64,000 bases of DNA. Origin: Saccharopolyspora oryzae (lineage in GTDB: Bacteria > Actinomycetota > Actinomycetes > Mycobacteriales > Pseudonocardiaceae). The stretch spans positions 27,298 to 91,297 of the forward strand of contig NZ_JAQGLA010000021.1 of assembly GCF_027853915.1 (NCBI RefSeq). Direction: 5' to 3'. This document shows, piece after piece, positions 1 through 7,954 of the stretch (positions are counted from its first letter, which is position 1; each line of letters begins with the position of its first letter). The translations under genes were made by a program, and so were the position numbers. The notes beneath the pieces were generated by a model. The model was given only the letters and a program-made list of their open reading frames with translations, was not told the DNA's origin and searched no databases.

Positions 1-20
1 AGGCCGATCGCACTTCGCAT
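1..20 (-). CDS. 5' end of an unidentified gene leaving the window to the left
   Basis: Only the first codons are visible: an ATG read leftwards from position 20, giving M-R-S-A-I-G-L. The start is supported by a GGAGG Shine-Dalgarno (complement of 26-30) five bases upstream and by a MerR-type promoter about 30 bases further up. The product cannot be named from seven codons. The promoter class suggests a MerR-family regulator or a MerR-controlled effector, but that is inference. Confidence 0.45.
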
Positions 21-52
21 CGAAGCCTCCACTCCAAGATCGAGTGGGGTCG

Positions 53-83
53 ACTGTGCGGTCTCCCGCGACGGGAGGGTCAA
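53..83 (-). promoter_or_regulatory. MerR/SoxR-type promoter reading leftwards
   Basis: Read on the minus strand there is a -35 box TTGACC (83-78), a 19-bp spacer (77-59) and a weak -10 box CACAGT (58-53). The spacer opens with a perfect inverted repeat, CTCCCG-TCG-CGGGAG (77-63). An over-long 19-bp spacer with a dyad between the boxes is the hallmark of promoters that MerR-family activators untwist. It lies about 30 bp upstream of the ATG at position 20. Confidence 0.5.
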
Positions 84-122
84 GTCCGCCGCATCAGCCT
101 CTTCCGCGCTGGTCCGGGGGAA

Positions 123-151
123 CCTACTATGAGTAGGCTACTGCGGAGTAG
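123..151. promoter_or_regulatory. Tandem inverted repeats, probable TetR-family operator
   Basis: Two back-to-back dyads precede the SDR gene: CCTACT-ATG-AGTAGG (123-137, perfect) and CTACT-GCGG-AGTAG (138-151, perfect). Both carry a TACT/AGTA core. The layout is typical of a TetR-family operator beside an SDR or acyl-CoA gene. A TAGATA at 149-154 could be the -10 box, so bound repressor would cover the promoter. The cognate regulator is not identified here. Confidence 0.5.
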
Positions 152-175
152 ATAACGTCGATCGAGGGAGTGCAC

Positions 176-1048
176 ATGCCGAACGTGTCCGGCAAGGTCG
201 TCCTGATCACCGGTGCCGCGCGGGGGATCGGCGCGCAGACCGCCCGGGAGCTGGCCCGCCGAGGCGCCCGGCTCGCCCTGGTCGGACTGGAGCCCGACGA
301 GCTGGCGGCCGTCGCGGCCGAACTCGGCGACGGCCACTTCTGGGCCGAGGCCGACGTCACCGACGGCGACTCGATCAAGGCCGCCGTGGACGCCGCCGCC
401 GAGCAGCTCGGGCGCATCGACGTGGTCATCGCCAACGCCGGGATCGCGCCCATCGGCACCGTGCGCAAGAGCGATCCGCGCGCGTTCACCAAGACCATCG
501 ACGTCAACATCAACGGCGTCTTCCACACCGCCCGCGCCGCCCTGCCGCACCTGATCGAGCGCCGCGGCTACCTGCTGGTGGTCTCGTCGCTGTCGGCGTT
601 CACGCCGATCGGCGGCATGGCCGCCTACACCGCGAGCAAGTCCGGCGCGGAGGCGCTGGCCAGCGCGCTGCGCACGGAGGTGTCGCACCTGGGCGTGATG
701 GTCGGCAGCGCGCACCCGTCGTGGATCGACACCGACATGGTGCGCGACGTGGCGCAGGACCTGAGCGCTTTCGAGCAGATGCGCAAGCGCCTGCCGTGGC
801 CGATGCGCTCCACCACGAGCGTGCAGGACTGCGCCAAGGCCTTCGCCGACGGCGTCGAGCGGCGCGCCCGCCGGGTGTACGTGCCGCGGGCGGTCGCGCT
901 GATGCACTGGCTGCGCAACCTCCCGGCGTCCGGGGTCGTCGAGATCCTGATGCGGCCGACCGTCCGGCGTCTGATCCCGAAGATGGAGCAGGAGGTCGAC
1001 GCGCTCGGCCGCTCCCTCAGCGAGCGCAACCAGAAGCTCCAGGGCTGA
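176..1048 (+). CDS. Short-chain dehydrogenase/reductase (SDR)
   Basis: A 290-residue classical-type SDR, an NAD(P)-dependent oxidoreductase. The cofactor motif TGAARGIG is at residues 12-19, the structural NAG motif follows in VIANAG, and the catalytic Ser sits in VVSSLSAF with YTASK at Tyr151/Lys155. A C-terminal extension past about residue 230 (ALMHWLRNLP) is typical of membrane-associating SDRs near lipid metabolism. The ATG at 176 is preferred because GAGGGAG lies 5 bp upstream; the GTG at 170 would overlap that site. It is monocistronic, with an operator-like dyad pair upstream and a strong hairpin downstream. The substrate cannot be told from sequence. Confidence 0.88.
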   Translation: MPNVSGKVVLITGAARGIGAQTARELARRGARLALVGLEPDELAAVAAELGDGHFWAEADVTDGDSIKAAVDAAAEQLGRIDVVIANAGIAPIGTVRKSDPRAFTKTIDVNINGVFHTARAALPHLIERRGYLLVVSSLSAFTPIGGMAAYTASKSGAEALASALRTEVSHLGVMVGSAHPSWIDTDMVRDVAQDLSAFEQMRKRLPWPMRSTTSVQDCAKAFADGVERRARRVYVPRAVALMHWLRNLPASGVVEILMRPTVRRLIPKMEQEVDALGRSLSERNQKLQG

Positions 1049-1109
1049 TCCGCCCGGCCAAGGGGTTGCACCGCCGCGCAAAACGGGGGCGGGAGAAGGC
1101 CAGTTGGGA

Positions 1110-1156
1110 CCGGTGGCCGGGGGTGTCTGACGCGGAAGGCTTTCCCCGGCCACCGG
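1110..1156. terminator. Bidirectional hairpin terminator
   Basis: A perfect 13-bp stem (CCGGTGGCCGGGG at 1110-1122 with its complement at 1144-1156) and a 21-nt loop lie between the convergent SDR and VanZ-like genes. It has no T-run, which is common in actinomycetes. It probably ends transcription from both sides. Confidence 0.7.
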
Positions 1157-1159
1157 GGT

Positions 1160-1810
1160 TCATCGGGAGCGCTGCTCGCTGAGCACTCCTCGCTCCTGTT
1201 CGATCTTGGCGATCAGGGTCCACACCGTTTGGCCGGCGCGGCCGCTGGCGCTGTGCTGCGGGCGGCTGCCGAGCCAGTGCGGCAGCCGCACCAGGAGCGC
1301 GCCGACGGTCGCGCCGATCGTGTTGCACACCACGTCGTCGGTCGCCGCGACCCGGCCGGGGATGCCCAGGAACTGGACCAGCTCGATGGACACCGACAGC
1401 AACAGTCCGAAGAACGCGATCTTGACGACGCTGTCGAACCACGGCACGCGCTGCGGGACCAGCACCGCCAGCGGCATCAGCAGGACCAGGTTCCCCGCCA
1501 ACTGCACCCACGGCAGCAGGTCGCCGGGGCCCGCCGTCAGCGCCATCGACACGTCGTTGCCGAGGCTCGGCCGGACCGGATCCGCGGGCGGCGGCGGTTG
1601 CGGCAGGAACACCAGGTATCCGACGGTGAGCACCGAGTAGGCGAGCGCCCCGTCCAGCAACGGCTCGCGGGGGTCGGAGCCGCTGCGCACCACCGCTGAT
1701 GCCACCGCCACCACCACCGAGAGCGGAAGCAGGATCGTCACCACCGGTGCGAATCCGCCGAATGCCACGAGAACCTGCTGCACGTGAGCCGCACTTCCTC
1801 TGGCCGCCAT
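1160..1810 (-). CDS. VanZ-like family membrane protein
   Basis: About 216 residues with four to five hydrophobic segments: near residues 8-35, 45-62, 85-105 and 115-140, plus a weaker one near 150-170. The pattern NLVLLMPLAVLVP ... SVSIELVQFLG ... ATDDVVCNTIGATVGALL matches the VanZ-like family (polar residues in SIELVQ, and D-D-x-x-x-N-T-x-G). The family is linked to low-level glycopeptide resistance, but most members have no defined role. The start is uncertain: ATG at 1810 begins the conserved part, GTG at 1822 is an alternative, and neither has a clear ribosome site. The frame stays open far upstream, but that stretch looks non-coding. Confidence 0.72.
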   Translation of the reverse strand: MAARGSAAHVQQVLVAFGGFAPVVTILLPLSVVVAVASAVVRSGSDPREPLLDGALAYSVLTVGYLVFLPQPPPPADPVRPSLGNDVSMALTAGPGDLLPWVQLAGNLVLLMPLAVLVPQRVPWFDSVVKIAFFGLLLSVSIELVQFLGIPGRVAATDDVVCNTIGATVGALLVRLPHWLGSRPQHSASGRAGQTVWTLIAKIEQERGVLSEQRSR

Positions 1811-2399
1811 CGCCAGGAACACCCGGCCACCGAAGAATCCACAGTGGATCGTCCGGCGAACCGGAAAACCGTTGGGAATGCACATCTCCAGCGGTCGGCG
1901 TTGACCGACTTTCGTCTGAGCGTCAGGGTTCAGAAGCGGCCGGGCGCCGTTTCGGGGGCCACGACGCCCGGCCGCGGGCGGAAACTCGTCGGATGAAACC
2001 GCAGGTGAGACGCCATCGCATCGCCCCAGCAGGGGTCTGCTGCACGTCCACCTCCCGACTCGTCCCGCGCCACTTTCCGAATAGTTCCGAAATCGACCCG
2101 GTCGCTGTTGAACATAACGACCGGAGAACGGATCACCAGCTCCGTGACCAAAACCCGCCAGTCCATTCGGCACCATCCACAGAGGACTGTAAAACCGATT
2201 CGACAACACCTCACCAGCTATTTTCATTCGACGGACCACCGATAGAGATCTGTTGTTCACACAATTCCCACGGGAGGCCTGCTGGGAATTCAGCGGAACA
2301 GCGGATGAACGTCGAATGAGGACTCCGCGACGACGTGATCCCGACGGCACCGGCCGAAACCCGGGCCGCTCCCCCGGGAACGCGACCTATGCTGGCCAG
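1811..2399. other. Non-coding interval with lower GC and small dyads
   Basis: No convincing gene. The stretch from about 2050 to 2300 is clearly less GC-rich than its surroundings, as expected of a promoter region between the divergent VanZ-like and AAA+ genes. It contains a direct repeat TTCCGAA (2075-2081 and 2085-2091) and a dyad CCGGTCG/CGACCGG (2098-2104 and 2118-2124). Another dyad, ATCCAC-A-GTGGAT (1837-1849), belongs to a palindromic word that recurs across the window. Frames through this stretch have no recognisable domains. Confidence 0.5.
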
Positions 2400-3653
2400 G
2401 TGAGTTCCAACCCGCTCCTCGACAGCCTGCGCAACGCCGTCACCGCAGCCCCCGAAGACATCGCCCTGCGCTTGCACCTGGCGGAGCTGCTGCTGTCCGA
2501 CGGGGCCCGCGACGAGGCCGTGTCGCACATCGCGGCGGCGTTGCAGCAAGAGCCGGGCAACGCGGCCGCCTCGCGGATGATGGCGCAAGCACTCGCCCCC
2601 GCTGACCGGACCGAGCCCGAGGAGCCGGAGCCCGCGCCGAAGAAGAGCTACGACTGGTCGGCGGCCGAAGCGGAACTCGCCGACGTGGTGCAGCCGCGCT
2701 TCATCGAGTCCGACGAGTCCGAGCAGGACGACGAACCCGAGGCGGTGCCCAGCGACCCGCAAGCCGACGGCGCCGTCTTCGAGGTCGAGACCTCCGACGT
2801 CCGGCTGGACGACGTCGGCGGCATGACCGAGGTGAAGAAGCGGCTGAACGCGGCGTTCCTCGCGCCGATGCGCAACGCGAAGCTGCGCAAGCTGTTCGGC
2901 AAGAGCCTGCGCGGCGGCCTGCTGCTCTACGGCCCGCCCGGCTGCGGCAAGACGTTCCTGGCCAAGGCCGTGGCCGGCGAGCTCGGCGCCCGGTTCATCT
3001 CGGTGACGCTCCAGGAAGTCCTGGACATGTGGATGGGCAACTCCGAGAAGAACATGCACGCGCTGTTCCAGACCGCCCGGCAGAACGCGCCGTGCGTGCT
3101 GTTCTTCGACGAGATCGACGCGATCGGCCAGCGCCGGTCCCAGCTGCGCAACTCGGGGCTGCGCGGCACGGTGAACCAGCTGCTGACCGAGCTGGACGGC
3201 GTGAAGTCCGACAACGAGGGCGTTTTCGTGCTCGCCGCGACGAACCACCCGTGGGACATCGACCAGGCGCTGCTGCGGCCGGGCCGGTTCGACCGCGCGG
3301 TGGCGGTGCTGCCGCCGGACGACGAGGCCCGCAAGGCGATCCTGGGCTACCACCTCAAGGACCGGCCGGTCGCAGGCATCAAGCTGTCCGAGCTGGTCAA
3401 GCGCACCGACGGGTTCTCCGGCGCGGACCTCGCGCACATCTGCGAGGCGGCCAGCGAGCGAGCCCTGATGGATTCCATCGAGGCCGGTGAGCCGCGGATG
3501 ATCGAGATGCCGGACCTGCTCGGCGCCCTCGGCGAGGTGACGCCGTCGACGACGTCGTGGTTCACCACCGCCCGCAACGTGGTGCTGTACTCCAACCAGG
3601 ACGGGACCTACAACGACCTGGCCGCCTACCTGAAGAAGAAGCGGATGCTGTGA
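2400..3653 (+). CDS. AAA+ ATPase with N-terminal TPR-like helices
   Basis: 417 residues from GTG at 2400, probably leaderless or with a weak ribosome site. Residues 1-70 form TPR-like helices (AEDIALRLHLAELLL-type pattern), followed by an acidic linker. The AAA+ module follows: Walker A GPPGCGKT at 178-185, Walker B LFFDEIDAIG with Asp237/Glu238, sensor-1 region ATNHPWDID and the arginine-finger segment LLRPGRFDR. This is the FtsH/Cdc48-like clade, without a protease domain. It overlaps the next gene by 4 nt (GTGA), so the two are translationally coupled. The partner is a TPR membrane protein, so the ATPase may be recruited to the membrane. The substrate is unknown. Confidence 0.85.
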   Translation: MSSNPLLDSLRNAVTAAPEDIALRLHLAELLLSDGARDEAVSHIAAALQQEPGNAAASRMMAQALAPADRTEPEEPEPAPKKSYDWSAAEAELADVVQPRFIESDESEQDDEPEAVPSDPQADGAVFEVETSDVRLDDVGGMTEVKKRLNAAFLAPMRNAKLRKLFGKSLRGGLLLYGPPGCGKTFLAKAVAGELGARFISVTLQEVLDMWMGNSEKNMHALFQTARQNAPCVLFFDEIDAIGQRRSQLRNSGLRGTVNQLLTELDGVKSDNEGVFVLAATNHPWDIDQALLRPGRFDRAVAVLPPDDEARKAILGYHLKDRPVAGIKLSELVKRTDGFSGADLAHICEAASERALMDSIEAGEPRMIEMPDLLGALGEVTPSTTSWFTTARNVVLYSNQDGTYNDLAAYLKKKRML

Positions 3654-4789
3654 GCGACGCGGACGTCAAGGTCGAGCAGGTCCGGAACCTGCTGGAGGCC
3701 AAGCGGTTCGACCTCGCGAAGCAGCAGCTCGCCCCGCTGCTCGCGGCCTGGCCCGACAACTACCTGCTCTGGCAGCTGCTGGCGCTGGCGCACCTGGGCT
3801 CCCGGGAGCACGCCGAGGCGCAGCAGGCCGTTTCGCAGGCACTCGCCCTCAACCCGCAGGACGAGGACCTGCACCTGCTGATGTGCAAGGTGCTGGTCGC
3901 GTGGGACCGGATCGGCGAGGGCATCACGTGGGCCCAGCGCGCGCTGGAGCTGAACCCGAACTCGGCGGAAGCGCACCTGCAGATCGCCAACGGCCTGGCG
4001 GTCGTGGAGAAGCACCTCGACCAGGCCCTCTGGCACGCCCAACGCGCCCGCGACCTCGAACCGGACGCGGCGCTGACGCACTGCGTGCTCGGCACCGTCC
4101 TGGTGTCGATGGGCGGCAAGCAGGCCGCCCGCCAAGCCCGCGAGCCGCTGGAAACCGCCCTGCGCCTGGACCCGCAGCTAGCGGTGGCGTGGAACGTCAT
4201 GGGCCTGGCCGCGCTCCGGTCCGGCCGCATCAAGGAGGCGCTGCGCGCGTTCATCACGACGTTGCAGCTCAACCCGCAGTCCGGCGACGCGGCCCACAAC
4301 CTCCCGCTGGCGGTGTGGGCCCTGGTCTCCCGCGGCCGCTGGTGGATCTTCGCCCTGCTGATCCCGACTGCGGTCCTGTCCGCCCTGGCCTTCACGACCA
4401 CCGGCATCGCCTCGGTCGCGATCCACGTCGTCGGCGGGGCCCTGATCGCAGCGGGCGCCTGGTGGGCGCTGGTCCTGCGCATCCGCAACGTCTTCCCGGA
4501 GTCCATGCGCCTGGCGGCGATCAACGTCCTGCGCCGGGACCGCTTGGTCCGCCCCACCTTGACCGGCCTGGCGATCGGAGCGGTGGTCCAGGTCCTGATG
4601 GTGGTGGGCCCGATCGGTCCGGCGGGCCTGGGCGCGGCGTTCTGGGCAGCGGCCCTCGGCAACTTCATCGGCCACCGGGTCTCGATCTCCAGGCTCAACA
4701 AGGCCACGAAAGCCCTGAACGCCGAACGAGAAGCCCAATGGCTCACGGTGGTGACGCCCCAACCCTCACCGGCACCTGCACGGGTGTGA
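3650..4789 (+). CDS. TPR-repeat membrane protein coupled to the AAA+ ATPase
   Basis: 379 residues from the GTG that overlaps the stop of the ATPase gene. Residues 1-220 hold about six TPR-like helical pairs (for example LALAHLGSREHAEAQQAVSQALALNP and ALELNPNSAEAHLQIANGLAV). After residue 230 there are four hydrophobic segments, roughly at 235-255, 260-282, 305-325 and 328-348, so the TPR part is a cytosolic scaffold ahead of a membrane anchor. Co-translation with the AAA+ protein suggests one complex. No specific family name is recognised. Confidence 0.78.
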   Translation: MSDADVKVEQVRNLLEAKRFDLAKQQLAPLLAAWPDNYLLWQLLALAHLGSREHAEAQQAVSQALALNPQDEDLHLLMCKVLVAWDRIGEGITWAQRALELNPNSAEAHLQIANGLAVVEKHLDQALWHAQRARDLEPDAALTHCVLGTVLVSMGGKQAARQAREPLETALRLDPQLAVAWNVMGLAALRSGRIKEALRAFITTLQLNPQSGDAAHNLPLAVWALVSRGRWWIFALLIPTAVLSALAFTTTGIASVAIHVVGGALIAAGAWWALVLRIRNVFPESMRLAAINVLRRDRLVRPTLTGLAIGAVVQVLMVVGPIGPAGLGAAFWAAALGNFIGHRVSISRLNKATKALNAEREAQWLTVVTPQPSPAPARV

Positions 4790-4837
4790 GCCCTTCACGA
4801 TCACTTGAGAAGAGCCAGCCGGCTCTAGAATCCGCGG

Positions 4838-5446
4838 ATGAACACCCCAGACGCGCGTCTGGAGCGCGCCCGCCAACGCTGCGCCACCGCGCGCACGATC
4901 CTCGACCGGCTCGACCTGTTCGAGCGGTGGCGGCCGTTCGGTTCTCCGGTGCTCGTGGGTTCCGTCGCCCTCGACTTGGTGGTGGAGCCCGACATCGACG
5001 TGGAGATCTACTCCCCCTCCCCGTCCATCGCCGAGGGATTCGCCGCCCTCACCTCCTGCGCGCAGCTGCCCGGGGTGCGCAAACTGCGCTTCACCAACGC
5101 ACTGGATCTGCCGGACCAGGGGCTCTACTGGCGCCTGGACTACGAGTTCACACCCGAAGAGACCTGGAAGATCGACATGTGGTGGCTGCCCGACGACCAT
5201 CCCGGTCCCCGAGCAGCGGACCTCGTCGCCCCCGTGCGCGCGGCTCTGGACGACTCAACGCGCGACGCCGTCCTCGCGATCAAAGAAGGCGCGGCGGCGC
5301 GGGGCGAAGCGACGCAGGGTGTGTGGGTCTACCAGTCGGTGCTGGACCACGGAGTCCGCACCTACGACGAGTTCCGCACCTGGCTCGCCCAAACCCCGAC
5401 GGACAGCCTGACGTCGTGGCACCCGGGCGGCCCCAAGAGGTCGTGA
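4838..5446 (+). CDS. Nucleotidyltransferase-fold protein
   Basis: 202 residues. The N-terminal half has the nucleotidyltransferase signature: GS at 41-42 (VLVGSVALDLVV) followed by PDIDVEIY with Asp52 and Asp54, and a third candidate acidic residue in WKIDMWW near residue 113. This arrangement fits small MNT-type or GrpB-like proteins that move a nucleotidyl group to a target. No partner HEPN gene lies beside it, so a toxin-antitoxin role is not supported. Its TGA stop lies inside the left arm of a dispersed hairpin repeat. Confidence 0.6.
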   Translation: MNTPDARLERARQRCATARTILDRLDLFERWRPFGSPVLVGSVALDLVVEPDIDVEIYSPSPSIAEGFAALTSCAQLPGVRKLRFTNALDLPDQGLYWRLDYEFTPEETWKIDMWWLPDDHPGPRAADLVAPVRAALDDSTRDAVLAIKEGAAARGEATQGVWVYQSVLDHGVRTYDEFRTWLAQTPTDSLTSWHPGGPKRS

Positions 5447-5485
5447 GTGCGAAGCAGGGCTAGAACACTGTTACGCACTCACGAC
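5440..5485. repeat. Hairpin repeat family 1, copy a
   Basis: A 12-bp perfect stem (GTCGTGAGTGCG at 5440-5451 with CGCACTCACGAC at 5474-5485) and a 22-nt loop. The 46-nt unit, with a few left-flanking bases, recurs identically at 6518-6563. The TGA at 5444-5446 in the left arm is the stop codon of the upstream gene. It probably acts as a bidirectional terminator between convergent genes. Confidence 0.8.
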
Positions 5486-5492
5486 TCCGTGC

Positions 5493-6440
5493 TCAGGTGA
5501 CCGGGCGGGTGCGCGTCCCACTCCAGCTGTCGGGTTGCGTGCCGTCGACGTCGGTGAATCCGTACTCGCGCGCCAGATCGGCGGAACTGACCGATCGTTG
5601 GTTCCACCGCATCCGACTCGAATCCGCAGCGAGCGCAGCGACACCACGCCCCACGTACCGGGGCGATTCGGAAGCGGCGAACCCCTCCGGGGCAACCGGA
5701 TGGCCTTCAACAGCTCCGTCGAGCGCGTCGCGCCAATTGCTCTCGGTGACGCCGAAGTTCTCCAGCATCATCTCGGACCGCAACCACCCGGGCGTGACCG
5801 CGACCGCAGTCGCACCGTGCGGTGCGAGCTCGTGCCCTTGCGAGAACGCCAACCGGTTGACCGCGACCTTGGCGAGGTCGTAGTAGACCGAGATCCGGTA
5901 GTTGTCCGCGTTGAACGCCGCGGTCCCATCGGTGACCTCGACGAGCAGACCGCCCGGCCGGTCGACGAGCAGCGGCAGCAAGTGGTGGGACGTGATGAGG
6001 TGCGTATCGATCGCCAGCCGGAGGATGCGGAGTCCGGCGTCCAGATCGTGTTGCCAAACGGGCGTGTTCCACGTGGCCGGAGGTCCTTTGAGCACTTCCG
6101 CACCCCAGATGTCGTTCACCAGCACGTCGATGTGCCCGTAGTCGGCCCGCAGCCGTTCCGCGAGCCCCCGGACCTGCTCGGGATCGAGGTGATCGACCTG
6201 GAGCGCAACACCTGTTCCGCCGAGCTCGGTCACCAGCTCAGCGGTCTCCTCGATGCACTCGCCTCGTTGGTAGTCCGACCGGATCGAGGCATCACCGTCG
6301 CGACTGCTGCGCCCAGTGCACACGACGGTGGCGCCCGCCTCCGCCAGCCCAGCAGCGATACCACGGCCGGCCCCACGAGTCGCACCCGCGACGACCGCTA
6401 CGTGGCCGCGCAGTCGATCGCGCTCTGGGATCGCAGTCAC
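5493..6440 (-). CDS. SDR-family oxidoreductase (DHRS1-like)
   Basis: 315 residues. The cofactor motif GATRGAGRG is near residues 18-26 and the active-site YDLAK lies in SVYYDLAKVAVNR. LVNDIWG replaces the usual NAG motif, a feature of the DHRS1-like branch. The position of the usual catalytic serine reads VEVTDGT, so Thr may stand in for Ser. The gene sits alone between two identical 46-bp hairpin repeats in the same orientation and has no coupling to its neighbours. The substrate is unknown. Confidence 0.82.
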   Translation of the reverse strand: MTAIPERDRLRGHVAVVAGATRGAGRGIAAGLAEAGATVVCTGRSSRDGDASIRSDYQRGECIEETAELVTELGGTGVALQVDHLDPEQVRGLAERLRADYGHIDVLVNDIWGAEVLKGPPATWNTPVWQHDLDAGLRILRLAIDTHLITSHHLLPLLVDRPGGLLVEVTDGTAAFNADNYRISVYYDLAKVAVNRLAFSQGHELAPHGATAVAVTPGWLRSEMMLENFGVTESNWRDALDGAVEGHPVAPEGFAASESPRYVGRGVAALAADSSRMRWNQRSVSSADLAREYGFTDVDGTQPDSWSGTRTRPVT

Positions 6441-6517
6441 ACCACGAGTCTGTCAAACCGACCGCACCAGCACACCGCGGAACCGGGTCGTCACCAGGGC
6501 TTGCCGGATTTCAAGAG

Positions 6518-6563
6518 GTCGTGAGTGCGAAGCAGGGCTAGAACACTGTTACGCACTCACGAC
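6518..6563. repeat. Hairpin repeat family 1, copy b
   Basis: Identical over 46 nt to the copy at 5440-5485, with the same 12-bp stem and 22-nt loop. On the minus strand its right arm supplies the TGA stop (6559-6557) of the downstream-reading gene. The two copies are direct repeats about 1.08 kb apart that bracket one SDR gene. Confidence 0.8.
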
Positions 6564-7141
6564 TTCGGGTCGCGGCCGAGGAGGGCTGCGAGTTTTTCGA
6601 GTGGTGGGGCCGTTTCCGGGACCTCTCGGGGTGGGGCGAAGGGGCTTCGGTCCGGGGGGATCTCGGGGAGCGCCGACTTGGTGAAGTCGAGTTGGCGCTC
6701 GACCACTTCGTCGGCGTAGCGGGGTTTCTGGTTCGTCGCTCGCGCCAGGTCCCAGCCGTGGACGAGCTCTTCGACTGCGCGCAGGTGGACTGCGGCGATG
6801 CCGGGGACGTCGCCCGCCGGCACGCGGAAGCGCTGGTCCAGCACGCCTGGTCGGCGGAACGCGGCGAGCAGGCCTTCAGCCGCGCTCCGGTAGGCCGCCG
6901 CCGGGTCGTTGCCGAGGACGTCGCTGTTGGTCGGGTCCAGCGCTCCGGGCGCGAGGGCCACCTCGCCGCGCAAGATGCCGTTGAAGAGCCGGTGCCCGAT
7001 GACCATGTGGCTGACCAGCTCGCGGACGTTCCAGTCGGTGCACGGCGTTGCGGCGTCCCACTGGTCGCGCTGCACTCCGGCGACCAGCTCGCCGGTGGCG
7101 GTGAGGACCAGCGCGAGGTCGTCGATGGGCGAAGCGGTCAT
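6557..7141 (-). CDS. TIGR03086-family metal-binding protein (DinB/mycothiol-dependent fold)
   Basis: 194 residues. The opening VQRDQWDAATPCTDWNVRELVSHMVIGHRLF and the later ELVHGWDLARAT give the histidine spacing of the actinobacterial TIGR03086 family, related to the N-terminal domain of mycothiol-dependent maleylpyruvate isomerase. Family members bind a divalent metal and are thought to act on mycothiol adducts; the reaction here is not known. It is monocistronic, and its stop codon lies in a dispersed hairpin. Confidence 0.82.
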   Translation of the reverse strand: MTASPIDDLALVLTATGELVAGVQRDQWDAATPCTDWNVRELVSHMVIGHRLFNGILRGEVALAPGALDPTNSDVLGNDPAAAYRSAAEGLLAAFRRPGVLDQRFRVPAGDVPGIAAVHLRAVEELVHGWDLARATNQKPRYADEVVERQLDFTKSALPEIPPDRSPFAPPREVPETAPPLEKLAALLGRDPKS

Positions 7142-7210
7142 GGGATCCCTCCACGATGGCCAGCGGTTCGCCCGGACAGTACTGGAACTCCACCGACTTT
7201 TGGCGGGTGA

Positions 7211-7954
7211 TCACTCCTTCTTCCGGCGGAACAGGCCGAGGATCGGGTCGTAGCGGCGGTCCGCCACCCGCTCCTTGAGCGGGATCAGGGCGTTGTCGGT
7301 GATGTGGATGTTCTCCGGGCAGACGTCCGTGCAGCACTTCGTGATGTTGCAGAGCCCCAGGCCGTGGTCCTCCTTGGCCTCCTCCGGGCGGCGCTCCGCT
7401 TCGTCGAGGGGGTGCATGTCCAGTTCCGCCACGCGCATCAGGAAGCGGGGGCCGGAGTACGCGTGCTTGTTGTCGTCGTGGTCGCGGATCACGTGGCACA
7501 CGTTCTGGCACAGGAAGCACTCGATGCACTTGCGGAACTCCTGCGAGCGCTGGACGTCCACCTGCTGCATCCGGTACTCGCCCGGTTCCAGGCCCGCGGG
7601 CGGCTGGAACGCCGGGACCTCGCGGGCCTTCTCGTAGTTGTAGGACACGTCCGTCACCAGGTCTTTGACCAGCGGGAACGTGCGCATCGGGGTGACCGTG
7701 ATCGTGTCGGACCGGTCGAAGGTGGACATCCGGGTCATGCACATCAGGCGGGGGCGGCCGTTGATCTCCGCCGAGCACGAACCGCACTTGCCCGCCTTGC
7801 AGTTCCACCGCACCGCCAGGTCCGGGCACTGGGTGGCCTGCAGCCGGTGGATGATGTCGAGCACCACCTCACCCTCGTTGACCTCGACGGTGTAGTCGCG
7901 CAGCTCGCCGTCGTCCGCGCCGCGCCACACCCGGAAGTGCGCCTGATATCCCAT
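7211..7954 (-). CDS. sdhB: Succinate dehydrogenase iron-sulfur subunit
   Basis: 247 residues. It passes electrons from the flavoprotein to the membrane subunit. The plant-type [2Fe-2S] ligands are Cys52, Cys57, Cys60 and Cys72. The bacterial-ferredoxin part has CIECFLCQNVCH (Cys143, 146, 149, 153) and CCTDVCPENI for the [4Fe-4S] and [3Fe-4S] clusters. Its ATG overlaps the TGA of sdhA by one base (TGATG), so translation is coupled. Length and sequence fit the Sdh1/fumarate-reductase-like actinobacterial form. Confidence 0.95.
   Translation of the reverse strand: MGYQAHFRVWRGADDGELRDYTVEVNEGEVVLDIIHRLQATQCPDLAVRWNCKAGKCGSCSAEINGRPRLMCMTRMSTFDRSDTITVTPMRTFPLVKDLVTDVSYNYEKAREVPAFQPPAGLEPGEYRMQQVDVQRSQEFRKCIECFLCQNVCHVIRDHDDNKHAYSGPRFLMRVAELDMHPLDEAERRPEEAKEDHGLGLCNITKCCTDVCPENIHITDNALIPLKERVADRRYDPILGLFRRKKE

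Noticed and set aside
1930..2214. Small gene in the VanZ/AAA+ intergenic region
   Set aside because: No ribosome site, no domain, Cys/Arg-rich composition and locally lowered GC fit non-coding DNA better.
4838..5446. MNT antitoxin of a HEPN/MNT toxin-antitoxin pair
   Set aside because: No HEPN-type gene lies on either side; the downstream gene is an SDR on the other strand.
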